DNA from: G963676795 sp963677215
GTDB taxonomy: Bacteria > Desulfobacterota > Desulfuromonadia > Desulfuromonadales > Geopsychrobacteraceae
Assembly (NCBI GenBank): GCA_963677215.1
Contig: OY781919.1
Span: 682,001 to 746,000 of the forward strand
DNA length: 64,000 nt
Direction: 5' to 3'
The notes beneath the pieces are model-generated. The model worked only from the letters and a program-made list of their open reading frames with translations. It was not told where the DNA came from and did no database searches. The position numbers and the translations under genes are program-made. This document shows, piece by piece, positions 17,763 through 26,318 of this stretch (position 1 is the stretch's first letter; every line of letters starts with the position of its first letter).

Positions 17763-18674
17763 ATGCCGGCCTCATCCCTTCTCCTCACTTACCTCAAACT
17801 GACCCTGATGGCGATCTTCTGGGGCGGAACCTTCATTGCCGGCCGCTCGCTGGCCGGAGAACTGCCGCCGCTCTGCGCTGCTTTTTTACGTTTTCTCATC
17901 GCCTCGGCTGCCCTGCTCACCCTTACCCTGGCGCAACATCGTCAGCTGCCGCGCCTGAAAGGCAATCAGGTCCTGCCGATCCTGCTGTTGGGGCTGACCG
18001 GCATCACCAGCTACAACGTCTGTTTCTTTAAAGGGTTGGAGTTGATCGAAGCAGGGCGGGCTGCGGTCATCATCGCCAACAACCCGGTTATGATTGCCAT
18101 CTTTGCGACCATTCTGCTGGGAGAAAAACTGACAGCCGTTAAGACCGCAGGGATTGTGTTTTCCGTATGCGGGGCGATCCTGGTCATTACGCAAGGCAAC
18201 CCGCTTGAGCTGGTAACCCATGGCATCGGCCGCGGAGAGTTGTTTATTTTCGGCTGTGTCGCCAGCTGGGTGGCCTATTCACTGATCGGCCGCATCACCC
18301 TGCGCGGCCTCAGCCCCCTACTGGCGGTTACCTACTCCTCCATTGCCGGAACACTGATGCTTTTCCCCGCCGCTCTCAGCCAGCACCTGCTGAGCGGACT
18401 GCCGGACTATCCCTTGTCAGCCTGGGGTTGGCTGGCCTTTCTCGGACTACTTGGCACTGTCGTTGCCTTTGTCTGGTACTACCAGGGAATTCAGCAGATC
18501 GGACCGATCCGTGCCGGACAGTTTATCAACCTGGTACCGGCCAGCGGTGTCATTCTGGCCTGGCTGATCCTCGACGAGCCCCTGACCGGATCCCTGGCCA
18601 GCGGTCTGCTGCTGGTTCTGGCCGGTATCTACCTGACAAATCGCCAAGGTCGCGCAGCAACAGGCAGAACCTGA
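17763..18674 (+). CDS. EamA/DMT-family permease
   Basis: 303 residues from ATG 17763, directly after the phzF-like stop; a longer frame beginning at 17661 only overlaps that gene. Ten helices in two EamA repeats include the N-terminal MAIFWGGTFIAGRSLAGELPP pattern and the GEKLTAVKTAGIVFSVCGAILV motif of helix 4-5, repeated as DEPLTGSLASGLLLVLAGIYL. It resembles RhaT/YdcZ-type exporters. Coupled to the PhzF gene, it may export a related small molecule; this is inference. Confidence 0.87.
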   Translation: MPASSLLLTYLKLTLMAIFWGGTFIAGRSLAGELPPLCAAFLRFLIASAALLTLTLAQHRQLPRLKGNQVLPILLLGLTGITSYNVCFFKGLELIEAGRAAVIIANNPVMIAIFATILLGEKLTAVKTAGIVFSVCGAILVITQGNPLELVTHGIGRGELFIFGCVASWVAYSLIGRITLRGLSPLLAVTYSSIAGTLMLFPAALSQHLLSGLPDYPLSAWGWLAFLGLLGTVVAFVWYYQGIQQIGPIRAGQFINLVPASGVILAWLILDEPLTGSLASGLLLVLAGIYLTNRQGRAATGRT

Positions 18675-18792
18675 AGATTTTACATCGTATTTTTCACCAC
18701 CCCTATTGTAACCTCATCATCATCAGCTATTCTTGAAGGGTCCGTCCTGCATGTCATATATGCTTTACTTCGAATGATTCTGGAGAATTGAA

Positions 18793-20076
18793 ATGGGAAA
18801 CATACCTGAACGCCACATCGTCTATCGTTATGTCAGCCACCTGGTCAAAGACACCTTTGCTCTGGTCCTCGCCGGAGGGCGGGGCTCCCGCCTCTATGAA
18901 CTGACCGAATGGCGGGCCAAACCGGCTGTCTACTTTGGCGGCAAGTACCGGATCATCGACTTCCCCCTCTCCAACTGCATCAATTCGGGAATCAGGCGTA
19001 TCGGCGTTCTGACCCAGTATAAATCCCATTCACTGATTCGCCACCTAGTGCGTGGCTGGAGCCATTTCAAAAAAGAGCTGGGGGAATTCGTCGAAATCCT
19101 GCCGGCATCACAGCGCTTCTCTGAAGACTGGTACCTGGGCACAGCGGATGCGGTCTACCAGAATCTTGACATCATCCGCGCCGAAAAACCGAAATATGTG
19201 CTAATCCTCTCAGGAGACCACGTCTACCAGATGGATTACCGTTCGATGCTGCTCGCCCACATCGAACAGGGAGCTGACATGACGGTTTCCTGCCTGGAGG
19301 TTCCGGTTGAAGAAGCTGCCGGAGCCTTCGGCGTCATGGGTGTAGATGAGCACAACCGGATCACCAGCTTTGCCGAGAAACCGACCAACCCCGCCGAAGT
19401 CCCCGGCAAACCAGGCATGTGCCTCGCTTCGATGGGCAATTACATCTTCAATACCGAATTTCTTTTTGATCTGCTGATGTCAGACGGCGTCAATCCGAGT
19501 TCCGAACATGACTTCGGTAAAAACATCATTCCCGGCATCATAGACAATCACGAGGTCTTTGCCTTTCCGTTCCGCGATCCGGAAACCGGCGGGCGGGCCT
19601 ACTGGCGCGATGTCGGTACCCTTGATTCGTTCTGGGAAGCCAATATGGAACTGATCGCGCCGGCCCCAGAGCTGAACCTCTACAACCCGGACTGGCCGAT
19701 CTGGACCTATCAGGCCCAACTGCCACCGGCCAAGTTCGTCTTCAACGATGAGAACCGCCGCGGCATGATGACCGACTCCAGCATCTCAGGTGGCTGTATC
19801 ATCTCCGGTTCCAAGCTCAACAAAACCGTGCTGTTCAATAATGTTAGGGTGCACTCCTACTCTGATATCGATGAGTGTGTCATTCTTCCCGAAGTCGTTA
19901 CCCACAGAAACTGCCAGATCAGAAAAGCGATTATCGACCGGGGCTGTGAGGTTCCCGAGGGGATGCGTATCGGCTATGATCCGGAAGAAGACAAGGCCAA
20001 CGGCTTCCGCATCACCGACAAGGGGATCGTTCTGGTCACTCGCGGTATGCTCGGCCAGCCCGGCGGCTATGCATAA
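18793..20076 (+). CDS. glgC: Glucose-1-phosphate adenylyltransferase (ADP-glucose pyrophosphorylase)
   Basis: 427 residues, the normal GlgC length. It makes ADP-glucose from ATP and glucose-1-phosphate for glycogen. The nucleotidyltransferase signature ALVLAGGRGSRL and AKPAVYFGGKYRIIDFPLSN are at about 24-60. ILSGDHVYQMDY and SFAEKPTNP give the substrate-binding regions, and the C-terminal left-handed helix holds hexapeptide repeats. The ATG follows CTGGAGA. No other glg gene is in the window. Allosteric control is usual for the family. Confidence 0.95.
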   Translation: MGNIPERHIVYRYVSHLVKDTFALVLAGGRGSRLYELTEWRAKPAVYFGGKYRIIDFPLSNCINSGIRRIGVLTQYKSHSLIRHLVRGWSHFKKELGEFVEILPASQRFSEDWYLGTADAVYQNLDIIRAEKPKYVLILSGDHVYQMDYRSMLLAHIEQGADMTVSCLEVPVEEAAGAFGVMGVDEHNRITSFAEKPTNPAEVPGKPGMCLASMGNYIFNTEFLFDLLMSDGVNPSSEHDFGKNIIPGIIDNHEVFAFPFRDPETGGRAYWRDVGTLDSFWEANMELIAPAPELNLYNPDWPIWTYQAQLPPAKFVFNDENRRGMMTDSSISGGCIISGSKLNKTVLFNNVRVHSYSDIDECVILPEVVTHRNCQIRKAIIDRGCEVPEGMRIGYDPEEDKANGFRITDKGIVLVTRGMLGQPGGYA

Positions 20077-20114
20077 ACCTGAGTCAGTGAGTGTCTTAAA
20101 CAGGTCAAACCAAG

Positions 20115-20142
20115 GCCGGGAGAAGCTTACAGATCTCCCGGC
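20115..20142. terminator. Terminator shared by glgC and the convergent VOC gene
   Basis: GCCGGGAGA (20115-20123) pairs with TCTCCCGGC (20134-20142). The stem contains the last codons of the VOC gene. T-tracts are short on both sides. Confidence 0.55.
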
Positions 20143-20525
20143 TCTTCATTGAGCACAATCAGATAGCCATCCGGATCGTTGATCCACAATTCACGGCGCC
20201 GATGTTCATCATCTTCCAGCTCGTAGGCGACCGGCCAATCATGACGCTCCAGAGCCTGCATCATCGGCTCGAGATCGGGACAGTTCATTTCCAGCTGCAC
20301 ACCGGTTCCCAGGTGGTGTCTGTCAAATCCTTGCAACAACGCCGGATGCTGCTGCTGAAGCTGTTCCAGAGGGACAAAAACAACCCGCAGATTGTCGAAA
20401 TCAACCAGCAAAAATTGCAAGCCAGTCCCTTCGTGATGAAGCACGGGACGTAGGTTGAGAATCTCACGATAAAACAGCAAGGTGTGCTCCAGATCTTGGG
20501 CACCCAGAGTCAGGTTAAGGCGCAT
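20127..20525 (-). CDS. VOC-family (glyoxalase/bleomycin-resistance/dioxygenase) protein
   Basis: 132 residues from ATG 20525, with AGAGGAAG upstream; a longer frame to 20570 is less likely. It has a single VOC module of paired beta-alpha-beta-beta-beta units: LGAQDLEHTLLFYREIL at the start, FLLVDFDNLRVVFVP in the middle, and LWINDPDGYLIVLNEEPG at the end. Metal-binding positions of the fold appear as a His or Gln and Glu near the ends. Substrate unknown. It is convergent with glgC. Confidence 0.8.
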   Translation of the reverse strand: MRLNLTLGAQDLEHTLLFYREILNLRPVLHHEGTGLQFLLVDFDNLRVVFVPLEQLQQQHPALLQGFDRHHLGTGVQLEMNCPDLEPMMQALERHDWPVAYELEDDEHRRRELWINDPDGYLIVLNEEPGDL

Positions 20526-20673
20526 GATGTCTTCCTCTATGCCTGTAAAAATGAATGCCACGACAATCACGACTGCATGACAAGTTCACGCAGCAGTTTC
20601 ACCGCCCGGCCACTGCTACAGGTCAAATGCTAAATTGATTTTGCCCGTCGGCTTGTGCTTTAATCCTCAGGTT

Positions 20674-21186
20674 ATGACAGAGACGAAAAAGAGTCGAGCA
20701 TTTCTCGGCCTCGGAGGCAATCTGGGGCAAACGCTGAACCTGTTCCGCCGATGCCGGCAGAGCCTGGAAGATCATCCGCAGATTGATCAGATCAGAAGCT
20801 CAGCTCTGTATCGCACACCACCGGTAGGCGGTCCGGCAGAGCAGCCGGATTATCTGAATGCGGCTCTGGAATTGGAAACATCCCTGTCTCCGGGCGAATT
20901 GCTGAGAGTCTGCCAAGAGCTTGAAAATGCCGCTGGCCGTACCCGCCAGGTTCCCTGGGGACCGCGCACTCTCGATATCGACCTGTTGCTCTATGCCGAC
21001 CGGATCATGACCTTGCCCGAACTGACTATTCCTCACCCGCTGCTGCATCTGCGTCAGTTCGTACTCATGCCCCTGACCGACCTCTGTCCTGATTTCATCC
21101 ATCCGCTCCTCAAGCTTTCGCTAGCCAGTCTGCAGGGCGAACTTGCGGAGGAGCCGGACATCGTTCTTATAGAAAAGACATGGTAA
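20674..21186 (+). CDS. folK: 2-amino-4-hydroxy-6-hydroxymethyldihydropteridine pyrophosphokinase
   Basis: 170 residues from ATG 20674; a TTG at 20635 would add 13 unlikely residues. HPPK motifs: AFLGLGGNLGQTLNLF at the start, SSALYRTPPVGGPAEQPDYLNAA, then GRTRQVPWGPRTLDIDLLLY with the catalytic Asp pair, and LTIPHPLLHLRQFVLMPL. It transfers pyrophosphate from ATP in folate synthesis. It overlaps nothing and ends four bases before the YHS-like gene, so the two are probably one operon. Confidence 0.93.
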   Translation: MTETKKSRAFLGLGGNLGQTLNLFRRCRQSLEDHPQIDQIRSSALYRTPPVGGPAEQPDYLNAALELETSLSPGELLRVCQELENAAGRTRQVPWGPRTLDIDLLLYADRIMTLPELTIPHPLLHLRQFVLMPLTDLCPDFIHPLLKLSLASLQGELAEEPDIVLIEKTW

Positions 21187-21190
21187 ACTG

Positions 21191-21436
21191 ATGATTAAAT
21201 TACTGCTACTTGTGCTGATCTGTTTTGTCGTCTATTCGTTGATCTCCAGCATGCTGCGTGGGCCGGCCGCCTCAAGGCGCCCGAAAAATCGCAGTGTCGA
21301 AGGTGAATCCATGGTCAAAGACCCTCAATGCGGCACCTACCTGCCGATCAGCGATGCCCACAGAGCCACGATCAGAGGAGAAGAACACTATTTTTGTTCA
21401 CAGGAATGCCTGAAAAAATACAAGGAAACACATTAA
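21191..21436 (+). CDS. PP0621-like membrane-anchored YHS/TRASH-type small protein
   Basis: 81 residues. The N-terminal helix (2-22) is a membrane anchor. The C-terminal part has MVKDPQCGTYLP, then HYFCSQECLKKY, so three cysteines lie in the C-x(n)-C-x3-C order of YHS/TRASH metal-binding modules. The protein is often found next to transporters or housekeeping genes. It probably binds a metal on the cytosolic side. It follows folK closely and precedes transaldolase by 31 bp. The exact role is unknown. Confidence 0.7.
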   Translation: MIKLLLLVLICFVVYSLISSMLRGPAASRRPKNRSVEGESMVKDPQCGTYLPISDAHRATIRGEEHYFCSQECLKKYKETH

Positions 21437-21467
21437 CATTCAATCCGGAATCCCCGAGGAGCCGACT

Positions 21468-22109
21468 ATGAAGTTTTTTATCGATACCGCAGAAGTTCAG
21501 GAAATCCGTGCCGCCCATGAGCTGGGACTGGTTGACGGCGTCACCACCAACCCCTCGCTGATTGCTAAGAGCGGCCGCGACTTCAAGGAAGTCATCACCG
21601 AGATCACCAAGATCGTCGACGGACCAATCTCGGCCGAAGTCATCGCCCTCGACGCTGCAGGGATGCTGGCCGAAGGGCGTGAGCTGGTCAAGATCCACGA
21701 AAACATCGTCATCAAGGTGCCGATGACCACCGAGGGGCTCAAAGCTACCAAACAGTTTGCCGCCGAAGGGATCAACACCAACGTCACCCTGATCTTCTCA
21801 CCGCTGCAGGCGCTGCTTGCGGCCAAGGCCGGTGCGACCTACGTCTCTCCCTTTGTTGGCCGCCTCGACGATATCGGTCACGAAGGACTGGAAGGGGTTG
21901 AGCAGATCCGGACCATCTATGAAAACTACGGATATGCAACAGAGATCATCGTCGCTTCGGTCCGCTCGCCGATGCACGTACTCAACGCCGGGCTGATCGG
22001 TGCCGATATCTGTACCATCCCCTACAGCGTCATCACCCAATTGGCCAAGCACCCGCTGACCGATGTCGGCATCGCCAAATTCCTCGCTGACTGGGAAAAA
22101 ACCAAGTAA
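21468..22109 (+). CDS. tal: Transaldolase, short (TalC/FSA-like) type
   Basis: 213 residues, the size of the small transaldolase family. MKFFIDTAEVQEI at the start is diagnostic. DGVTTNPSLIAKSG and the Schiff-base lysine K83 in NIVIKVPMT follow, then NVTLIFSPLQALLAAKAGATYVSPFVGR. It moves dihydroxyacetone units between sugar phosphates in the nonoxidative pentose phosphate route; close relatives are fructose-6-phosphate aldolases, so a side activity is possible. The ATG follows CCGAGGAG. A strong terminator lies 25 bp after the stop. Confidence 0.92.
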   Translation: MKFFIDTAEVQEIRAAHELGLVDGVTTNPSLIAKSGRDFKEVITEITKIVDGPISAEVIALDAAGMLAEGRELVKIHENIVIKVPMTTEGLKATKQFAAEGINTNVTLIFSPLQALLAAKAGATYVSPFVGRLDDIGHEGLEGVEQIRTIYENYGYATEIIVASVRSPMHVLNAGLIGADICTIPYSVITQLAKHPLTDVGIAKFLADWEKTK

Positions 22110-22134
22110 AGATTCACGGGCAAACGACCCTTTA

Positions 22135-22170
22135 GAGCCGGAAGGTTCCTTCTTCCGGCTCTATCATTTT
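22135..22170 (+). terminator. Terminator after transaldolase
   Basis: AGAGCCGGAAG (22135-22145) pairs with CTTCCGGCTCT (22153-22163), followed by ATCATTTTTTA. Confidence 0.85.
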
Positions 22171-22246
22171 TTACCACTTCATTCCAGACCACTTCCCTCT
22201 CTTTTTAAAATCAATTATCGCTATATGCTGAAAAATCTGCCCATTT

Positions 22247-22274
22247 AGGTTATCCTTGGTGAGGAGCCAAACCT
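22247..22274 (+). promoter_or_regulatory. Bulged hairpin in the sucC leader
   Basis: AGGT..TTGG (22247-22250, 22256-22259) can pair with CCAA-ACCT (22267-22274), leaving the loop TGAGGAG. It sits about 50 nt before the sucC start. It may be only chance folding. Confidence 0.3.
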
Positions 22275-22321
22275 AAGGAGAATGGATAGACTAAAAATTT
22301 AGATCCAGCAAAGAGGGTGCG

Positions 22322-23485
22322 ATGAACATTCATGAGTATCAAGCCAAAGCAATTCTGCGTAACTTTGGTGTTCCTGTTCCTGAAGGGCATGTCGTCTACA
22401 ACAGCAATTCAGCCCGTGACTGGGCCAGACGGCTTGGTGACGGACCCTGGGCGGTCAAAGCTCAGATTCATGCCGGCGGCCGAGGCAAAGGGGGCGGAGT
22501 CAAAATCGCCAAGAGTGCCGATGAGGTCAAGAAACTCGCCCGCCAGATGTTCGGCATGACCCTGGTCACTCACCAGACCGGCCCGCAAGGAAAAGTCGTC
22601 AAACGGGTTCTGATTGAAAAAGGCTGCAATATCGCTGATGAATATTACCTCTCCTTCCTGGTTGATCGGGCTACATCCAAGGTCACACTGATGGCCTCGG
22701 CGGAAGGCGGCATGGATATCGAGGATGTCGCCGCCAAAACCCCGGAAAAACTGTTCTTTGAAGCGATCGATCCGCTCGTCGGCCTGACTGCATTCCAGGC
22801 CCGCAAGGTTGCCTTCAAACTTGGCTTCGCCATGCCTCAGGTCAAGCAGAGCGTCAGCCTCCTGCAGAATCTCTACAAAACGTTCATTGAAACCGACTGT
22901 TCACTCCTCGAGATCAACCCCCTTGTTCTTACAGGGGAAGGCAACCTGCTCTGTCTCGACGCTAAGATGAATTTCGAGGATAACGCCTTGTTCCGTCATT
23001 CGCGCATCCGCGATATGCGTGACTACGATGAAGAGGATCCGATGGAGATCGAAGCTTCGCAACATGATCTCTCCTACATCGCTCTCGACGGTAACATCGG
23101 CTGCCTGGTCAACGGAGCCGGACTGGCGATGGCAACCATGGACATCATCAAACACTATGGTGGCGAACCGGCCAACTTCCTTGACGTCGGCGGCGGCGCA
23201 ACAGTTGAACGGGTCACCGAAGCCTTCAAGATCATACTCTCCGACGCCAAGGTCAAAGGAATCCTGGTCAACATCTTCGGCGGCATCATGAAATGTGATG
23301 TCATCGCGACCGGCGTCATTGAAGCGGCCAAACAGGTGGGGTTAAGCGTTCCGCTGGTTGTCCGCCTGGAAGGAACCAACGTCGAGATCGGCAAGAAGAT
23401 GCTGGCCGAATCGGGGTTGAACATCGTCAGTGCCGATGGCATGGCCGATGCTGCTGAAAAAATCGTCAATGCCGTTAGCGCCTAA
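22322..23485 (+). CDS. sucC: Succinyl-CoA synthetase (ADP-forming) beta subunit
   Basis: 387 residues, typical length. The ATP-grasp part begins MNIHEYQAKAIL; VKAQIHAGGRGKGGGVKIA binds ATP, and LEINPLVLT and DAKMNFEDNA supply metal ligands. GGGATVERVTEAFKIIL and NIFGGIMKCDVIATG form the C-terminal CoA-ligase-like domain. It interconverts succinyl-CoA and succinate with ATP formation in the citric acid cycle. AGAGGG precedes the ATG. It is followed 11 bases later by sucD. Confidence 0.96.
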   Translation: MNIHEYQAKAILRNFGVPVPEGHVVYNSNSARDWARRLGDGPWAVKAQIHAGGRGKGGGVKIAKSADEVKKLARQMFGMTLVTHQTGPQGKVVKRVLIEKGCNIADEYYLSFLVDRATSKVTLMASAEGGMDIEDVAAKTPEKLFFEAIDPLVGLTAFQARKVAFKLGFAMPQVKQSVSLLQNLYKTFIETDCSLLEINPLVLTGEGNLLCLDAKMNFEDNALFRHSRIRDMRDYDEEDPMEIEASQHDLSYIALDGNIGCLVNGAGLAMATMDIIKHYGGEPANFLDVGGGATVERVTEAFKIILSDAKVKGILVNIFGGIMKCDVIATGVIEAAKQVGLSVPLVVRLEGTNVEIGKKMLAESGLNIVSADGMADAAEKIVNAVSA

Positions 23486-23496
23486 GGAGAGTCTCC

Positions 23497-24369
23497 ATGA
23501 GCATATTTATCGATAAAAACACCAAGGTCATTACCCAGGGGATTACCGGCGCAACCGGGTTGTTTCACGCCCAGGGTGCACGTGAATACGGCACCCAGAT
23601 GGTCGGCGGGGTCACCCCCGGCAAAGGCGGCACCACAATCGACGGCTTTCCGGTCTTCAACACCGTAGAGGATGCCGTCAGGGAAACCGGCGCCAACGCC
23701 TCGGTCATTTATGTTCCACCAATCGGCAGCGCTGACGCGATCATGGAAGCGGTCGATGCGGGAATCGAAGTGATCATCTGCATCACCGAAGGTGTTCCTG
23801 TCCTCGACATGGTTAAGGTCAAACAGTATATGCTAGGTAAAAACGTCAGGCTGATCGGCCCCAACTGCCCCGGCGTCATCACCCCCGGAGAGTGCAAGAT
23901 CGGCATCATGCCCGGCTATATCCACAAACCGGGTCCGGTCGGCGTTGTCTCCCGTTCCGGAACCCTGACCTACGAAGCGGTCTGGCAGCTGACCACCCGC
24001 GATATCGGTCAGAGTACCTGCGTCGGCATCGGTGGCGACCCTGTCAACGGCACCAGCCACCTCGACACCCTGAAGATGTTTGAAGCCGACCCGCAGACCA
24101 AGGCAGTTATCATGATCGGCGAAATCGGTGGCGACGCCGAAGAGCAGGCTGCAGAATACGTGCGCGACCATATGACCAAGCCGGTCGCGGCCTTCATCGC
24201 CGGTGCGACCGCTCCCAAAGGGAAAAGAATGGGACATGCCGGAGCCATCATTTCCGGGGGCAAGGGAGATGCAGCGAGCAAAAAAGCCTTCCTGCGAGAA
24301 TGTGGTATCAGTGTTGCCGATTCACCGGCGGAGATGGCCGAAGCTCTGCTGAAAATCTGGACACCGTAA
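23497..24369 (+). CDS. sucD: Succinyl-CoA synthetase alpha subunit
   Basis: 290 residues. The Rossmann CoA-binding domain starts FIDKNTKVITQGITGATGLFH, with GGVTPGKGG. The phosphohistidine is in GHAGAIISGGKGDA near residue 248. RLIGPNCPGVITPGECKIGIMPG is the standard alpha-subunit signature. It forms the catalytic pair with SucC. GGAG lies just before the ATG. It is followed 46 bp later by a HAD gene on the same strand. Confidence 0.96.
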   Translation: MSIFIDKNTKVITQGITGATGLFHAQGAREYGTQMVGGVTPGKGGTTIDGFPVFNTVEDAVRETGANASVIYVPPIGSADAIMEAVDAGIEVIICITEGVPVLDMVKVKQYMLGKNVRLIGPNCPGVITPGECKIGIMPGYIHKPGPVGVVSRSGTLTYEAVWQLTTRDIGQSTCVGIGGDPVNGTSHLDTLKMFEADPQTKAVIMIGEIGGDAEEQAAEYVRDHMTKPVAAFIAGATAPKGKRMGHAGAIISGGKGDAASKKAFLRECGISVADSPAEMAEALLKIWTP

Positions 24370-24415
24370 GCTAAGGACAACAAGAGCTCAGAACAACGAG
24401 TCGCAAAGGGAAGCT

Positions 24416-24886
24416 ATGCTGACAATTGATATTCCAGGGTATGCATGCCTTAATTTGGAAAACCTGGTTCTTGACTACAACGGCACCCTGGCCCAAGACG
24501 GCATTCTGCTTCCCGGCGTTGCAGATGCCTTAAATGCTTTGGCGGAACAACTGAAAATTCACGTCATCACAGCTGATACCTTCGGAAGTTCCAGTCAGCA
24601 ACTGGAAGGACTCCCCTGTCAACGGATCGTCATTCCGACAGAGTCTCAGGATCTGGATAAACTGAAATACGTCCTCGCTCTGGGCCCGGAGACGGTGGTT
24701 GCCGTCGGCAATGGTCGCAATGACTGGCTTATGCTCAAGGAAGCGGCCCTCGGCATCGCTGTCATTCAGCAGGAAGGAGCGGCAAGAATGACCCTGGATG
24801 CAGCCACAGTTGTCTCTACCGACATCGTCGCGGCTCTGAGCCTGTTCCTGAAACCACAGCGGCTGGTCGCAACCCTGCGCAACTAA
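24416..24886 (+). CDS. HAD-superfamily phosphatase-like protein
   Basis: 156 residues. HAD motif I is DYNGTLA (D20-x-N-G-T), motif II lies near HVITADT, the lysine of motif III is probably in DKLKYVL, and motif IV is VAVGNGRNDWLML. The second motif-I residue is Asn rather than the usual Asp, which can lower or change phosphatase activity. The pattern is close to the small soluble HADs similar to the P-type ATPase haloacid domain (QEGAARMTLDAATVV). Substrate unknown. AAGGGAAG precedes ATG. A strong terminator follows. Confidence 0.8.
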   Translation: MLTIDIPGYACLNLENLVLDYNGTLAQDGILLPGVADALNALAEQLKIHVITADTFGSSSQQLEGLPCQRIVIPTESQDLDKLKYVLALGPETVVAVGNGRNDWLMLKEAALGIAVIQQEGAARMTLDAATVVSTDIVAALSLFLKPQRLVATLRN

Positions 24887-24905
24887 AGCCCCCTGTACCA
24901 AGACA

Positions 24906-24948
24906 ACAAAAAAGCCCTTTTCTCACTATGGAGACAGGGCTTTTTTGT
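24906..24948. terminator. Bidirectional terminator between HAD and REC-PATAN genes
   Basis: ACAAAAAAGCCCT (24906-24918) pairs perfectly with AGGGCTTTTTTGT (24936-24948). A T-run sits in the stem on both strands, so it serves both convergent genes. Confidence 0.9.
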
Positions 24949-24963
24949 CTTGATCGCAGGTTG

Positions 24964-25359
24964 TTACATTCTGAAATCTTCAGCAAACTGCTTGATCGCC
25001 TTTTCAATTTTCATTTTTGCAAGACCGACCCCTGAGTCATCACTAAGGACGAGAACCATATGGATATGAGCTTTCCCCGGTTCCGACTTGATCGGGTCAC
25101 TTCCTTCATTGAGACAGCGGGCAAAAACATGGGCATGGTCCGCTTCGATATGGACCAGACTGGCCTGTCCGATGCCGACTTCACGGGACATCTTCTGGGC
25201 GTTCAGCAGCAGGTTATTGGACAGGATCCCGACTTCTTTGGAATTATCCTTGGAATCGGCTGTCAACATTGCCAGGGATTCACCTGCGGGGGTGTAGATA
25301 CCGATCCCGACAAAACCCTCAAGCGATTTGAAATCTTTGAGCTTTTCCTGAATAGTCAT
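24964..25359 (-). other. Possible separately translated roadblock domain (internal in-frame start)
   Basis: Inside the REC-PATAN gene an ATG at 25359 is preceded by AAGGAGAAATGGATT, a better ribosome site than many true starts in the window. The downstream 131 residues make one complete domain. This suggests either two products from one gene or an old pair of genes fused by a frameshift, since the base string TTAAATAATAAGGAG holds TAA stops in the neighbouring frames. Confidence 0.45.
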
Positions 25360-26130
25360 AATCCATTTCTCCTTATTATTTAACTGCTGTTGTTGTTCTG
25401 CACCTTCAGCCCCCCGGGTTTCAGGTGCGACATTCATATTCTGCCCCCGTTTTCTCCTGCGCGTTTTTTCATCGAGAAGCCGTAAAGCCTCCAGCAGAAC
25501 CTGATTGAGTGGCATGGTGATCTGCCTTTCCAGTTTGCTCTTGCCCGGCAACATCTTGATCTCCACCTCATCCCAGGTGAAGATTTCAAGTGCTGCCTTA
25601 TCTCCTCTGGCGTTATCGCAGCAGGCATCAAACAACTGACCTTCGACAAAATAAACAGCTCCGGTGCTTCCTTCCGCTGCAACCTGCAAGGTACAGGTTT
25701 TCTTCTCCAGCTCAATCAACTGGGCGAAGGTCGGCAGGGTAATCCCTTCTACAAACCCCTTGGCGACACCGCTTAAGCTGATCCTGATTTTTTCTGTCAT
25801 CGTTTCCAGATCCGTCGGCTTTTCCAGGTACTGTATAGCCCCGTAGCCCTGCAACTCCTCTTCGATCTCAGGGGTGCCAAAAGCGGTCATAACGATAACC
25901 GGAATATGGGGGTAGCCCCTTTTCATGCTGGCGAGCAGTTCAAAGCCATCCATCTTCGGCATCTTCAGATCGGTAACGAGAAGATCCACTGGGTTGGCAT
26001 TCAGAACATCGAGCGCATCCTCACCATTGTGCGCGGTCAAGACCCTGATATTCTTCAACCGGTTCTCAAGTCCCGGAACTAGGCTGAGGAGAAATTTTTT
26101 TTCATCATCGACAATCAGGACCTGCTTCAT
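24964..26130 (-). CDS. Response regulator with REC, PATAN (DUF4388) and roadblock-like domains
   Basis: 388 residues. The REC domain is 1-122 with the phosphorylated Asp in LLVTDLKMPKMDG. About 130-232 fits PATAN/DUF4388 (LPTFAQLIELEKKTCTLQVAAEG, then GAVYFVEGQLFDACCD, ALEIFTWDEVEI). A Gln/Glu-rich linker (233-257) joins a C-terminal domain (258-388) like roadblock/MglB proteins (GFVGIGIYTPAGESLAML, HIHMVLVLSDD). Met258 (ATG at 25359) has AAGGAG nine bases upstream, so the last 131 residues may also be made alone. The gene has a sigma-54 promoter at 26166-26181. Roadblock partners are usually small GTPases; none is nearby. Confidence 0.8.
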   Translation of the reverse strand: MKQVLIVDDEKKFLLSLVPGLENRLKNIRVLTAHNGEDALDVLNANPVDLLVTDLKMPKMDGFELLASMKRGYPHIPVIVMTAFGTPEIEEELQGYGAIQYLEKPTDLETMTEKIRISLSGVAKGFVEGITLPTFAQLIELEKKTCTLQVAAEGSTGAVYFVEGQLFDACCDNARGDKAALEIFTWDEVEIKMLPGKSKLERQITMPLNQVLLEALRLLDEKTRRRKRGQNMNVAPETRGAEGAEQQQQLNNKEKWIMTIQEKLKDFKSLEGFVGIGIYTPAGESLAMLTADSKDNSKEVGILSNNLLLNAQKMSREVGIGQASLVHIEADHAHVFARCLNEGSDPIKSEPGKAHIHMVLVLSDDSGVGLAKMKIEKAIKQFAEDFRM

Positions 26131-26165
26131 GCGTCACTCCATGTGAGTCGTTTATCAAGAGCTAA

Positions 26166-26181
26166 AGCAAAGCCCGTTCCA
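26166..26181 (-). promoter_or_regulatory. Sigma-54 promoter for the REC-PATAN-roadblock gene
   Basis: Read on the minus strand, TGGAACGGGCTTTGCT carries GG-N10-GC with TGGaAC at -24 (26181-26176) and TTGCT at -12. One mismatch from the TGGCAC...TTGCW consensus. It is about 35 bp before the ATG at 26130. Confidence 0.8.
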
Positions 26182-26263
26182 AAATTTCAAAAAAATTTTT
26201 ATTCAATGCTTTCAGACAGTTAAACAGAAACACAGAAAAGACAAGGCCTGTAACAGTAGTAGC

Positions 26264-26308
26264 TGAACCGGCTCAAAATGAGATTGAAGGTCATTTTGAA
26301 CCGGTTCA
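26264..26308. promoter_or_regulatory. Twin palindromes, candidate enhancer (UAS) for the sigma-54 regulator
   Basis: TGAACCGGCTCA (26264-26275) and TGAACCGGTTCA (26297-26308) have centres 33 bp apart, about three helical turns. They begin about 83 bp upstream of the -24 element. The two copies together also make a 19-bp inverted repeat with one mismatch (26263-26281/26291-26309), which could instead be a 3' hairpin of the upstream gene. Confidence 0.6.
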
Positions 26309-26318
26309 GTTTGGACCT

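Noticed and set aside
16970..18674. Phenazine biosynthesis locus from the PhzF-like protein
   Set aside because: No other phz genes; PhzF-family proteins are common without phenazines.
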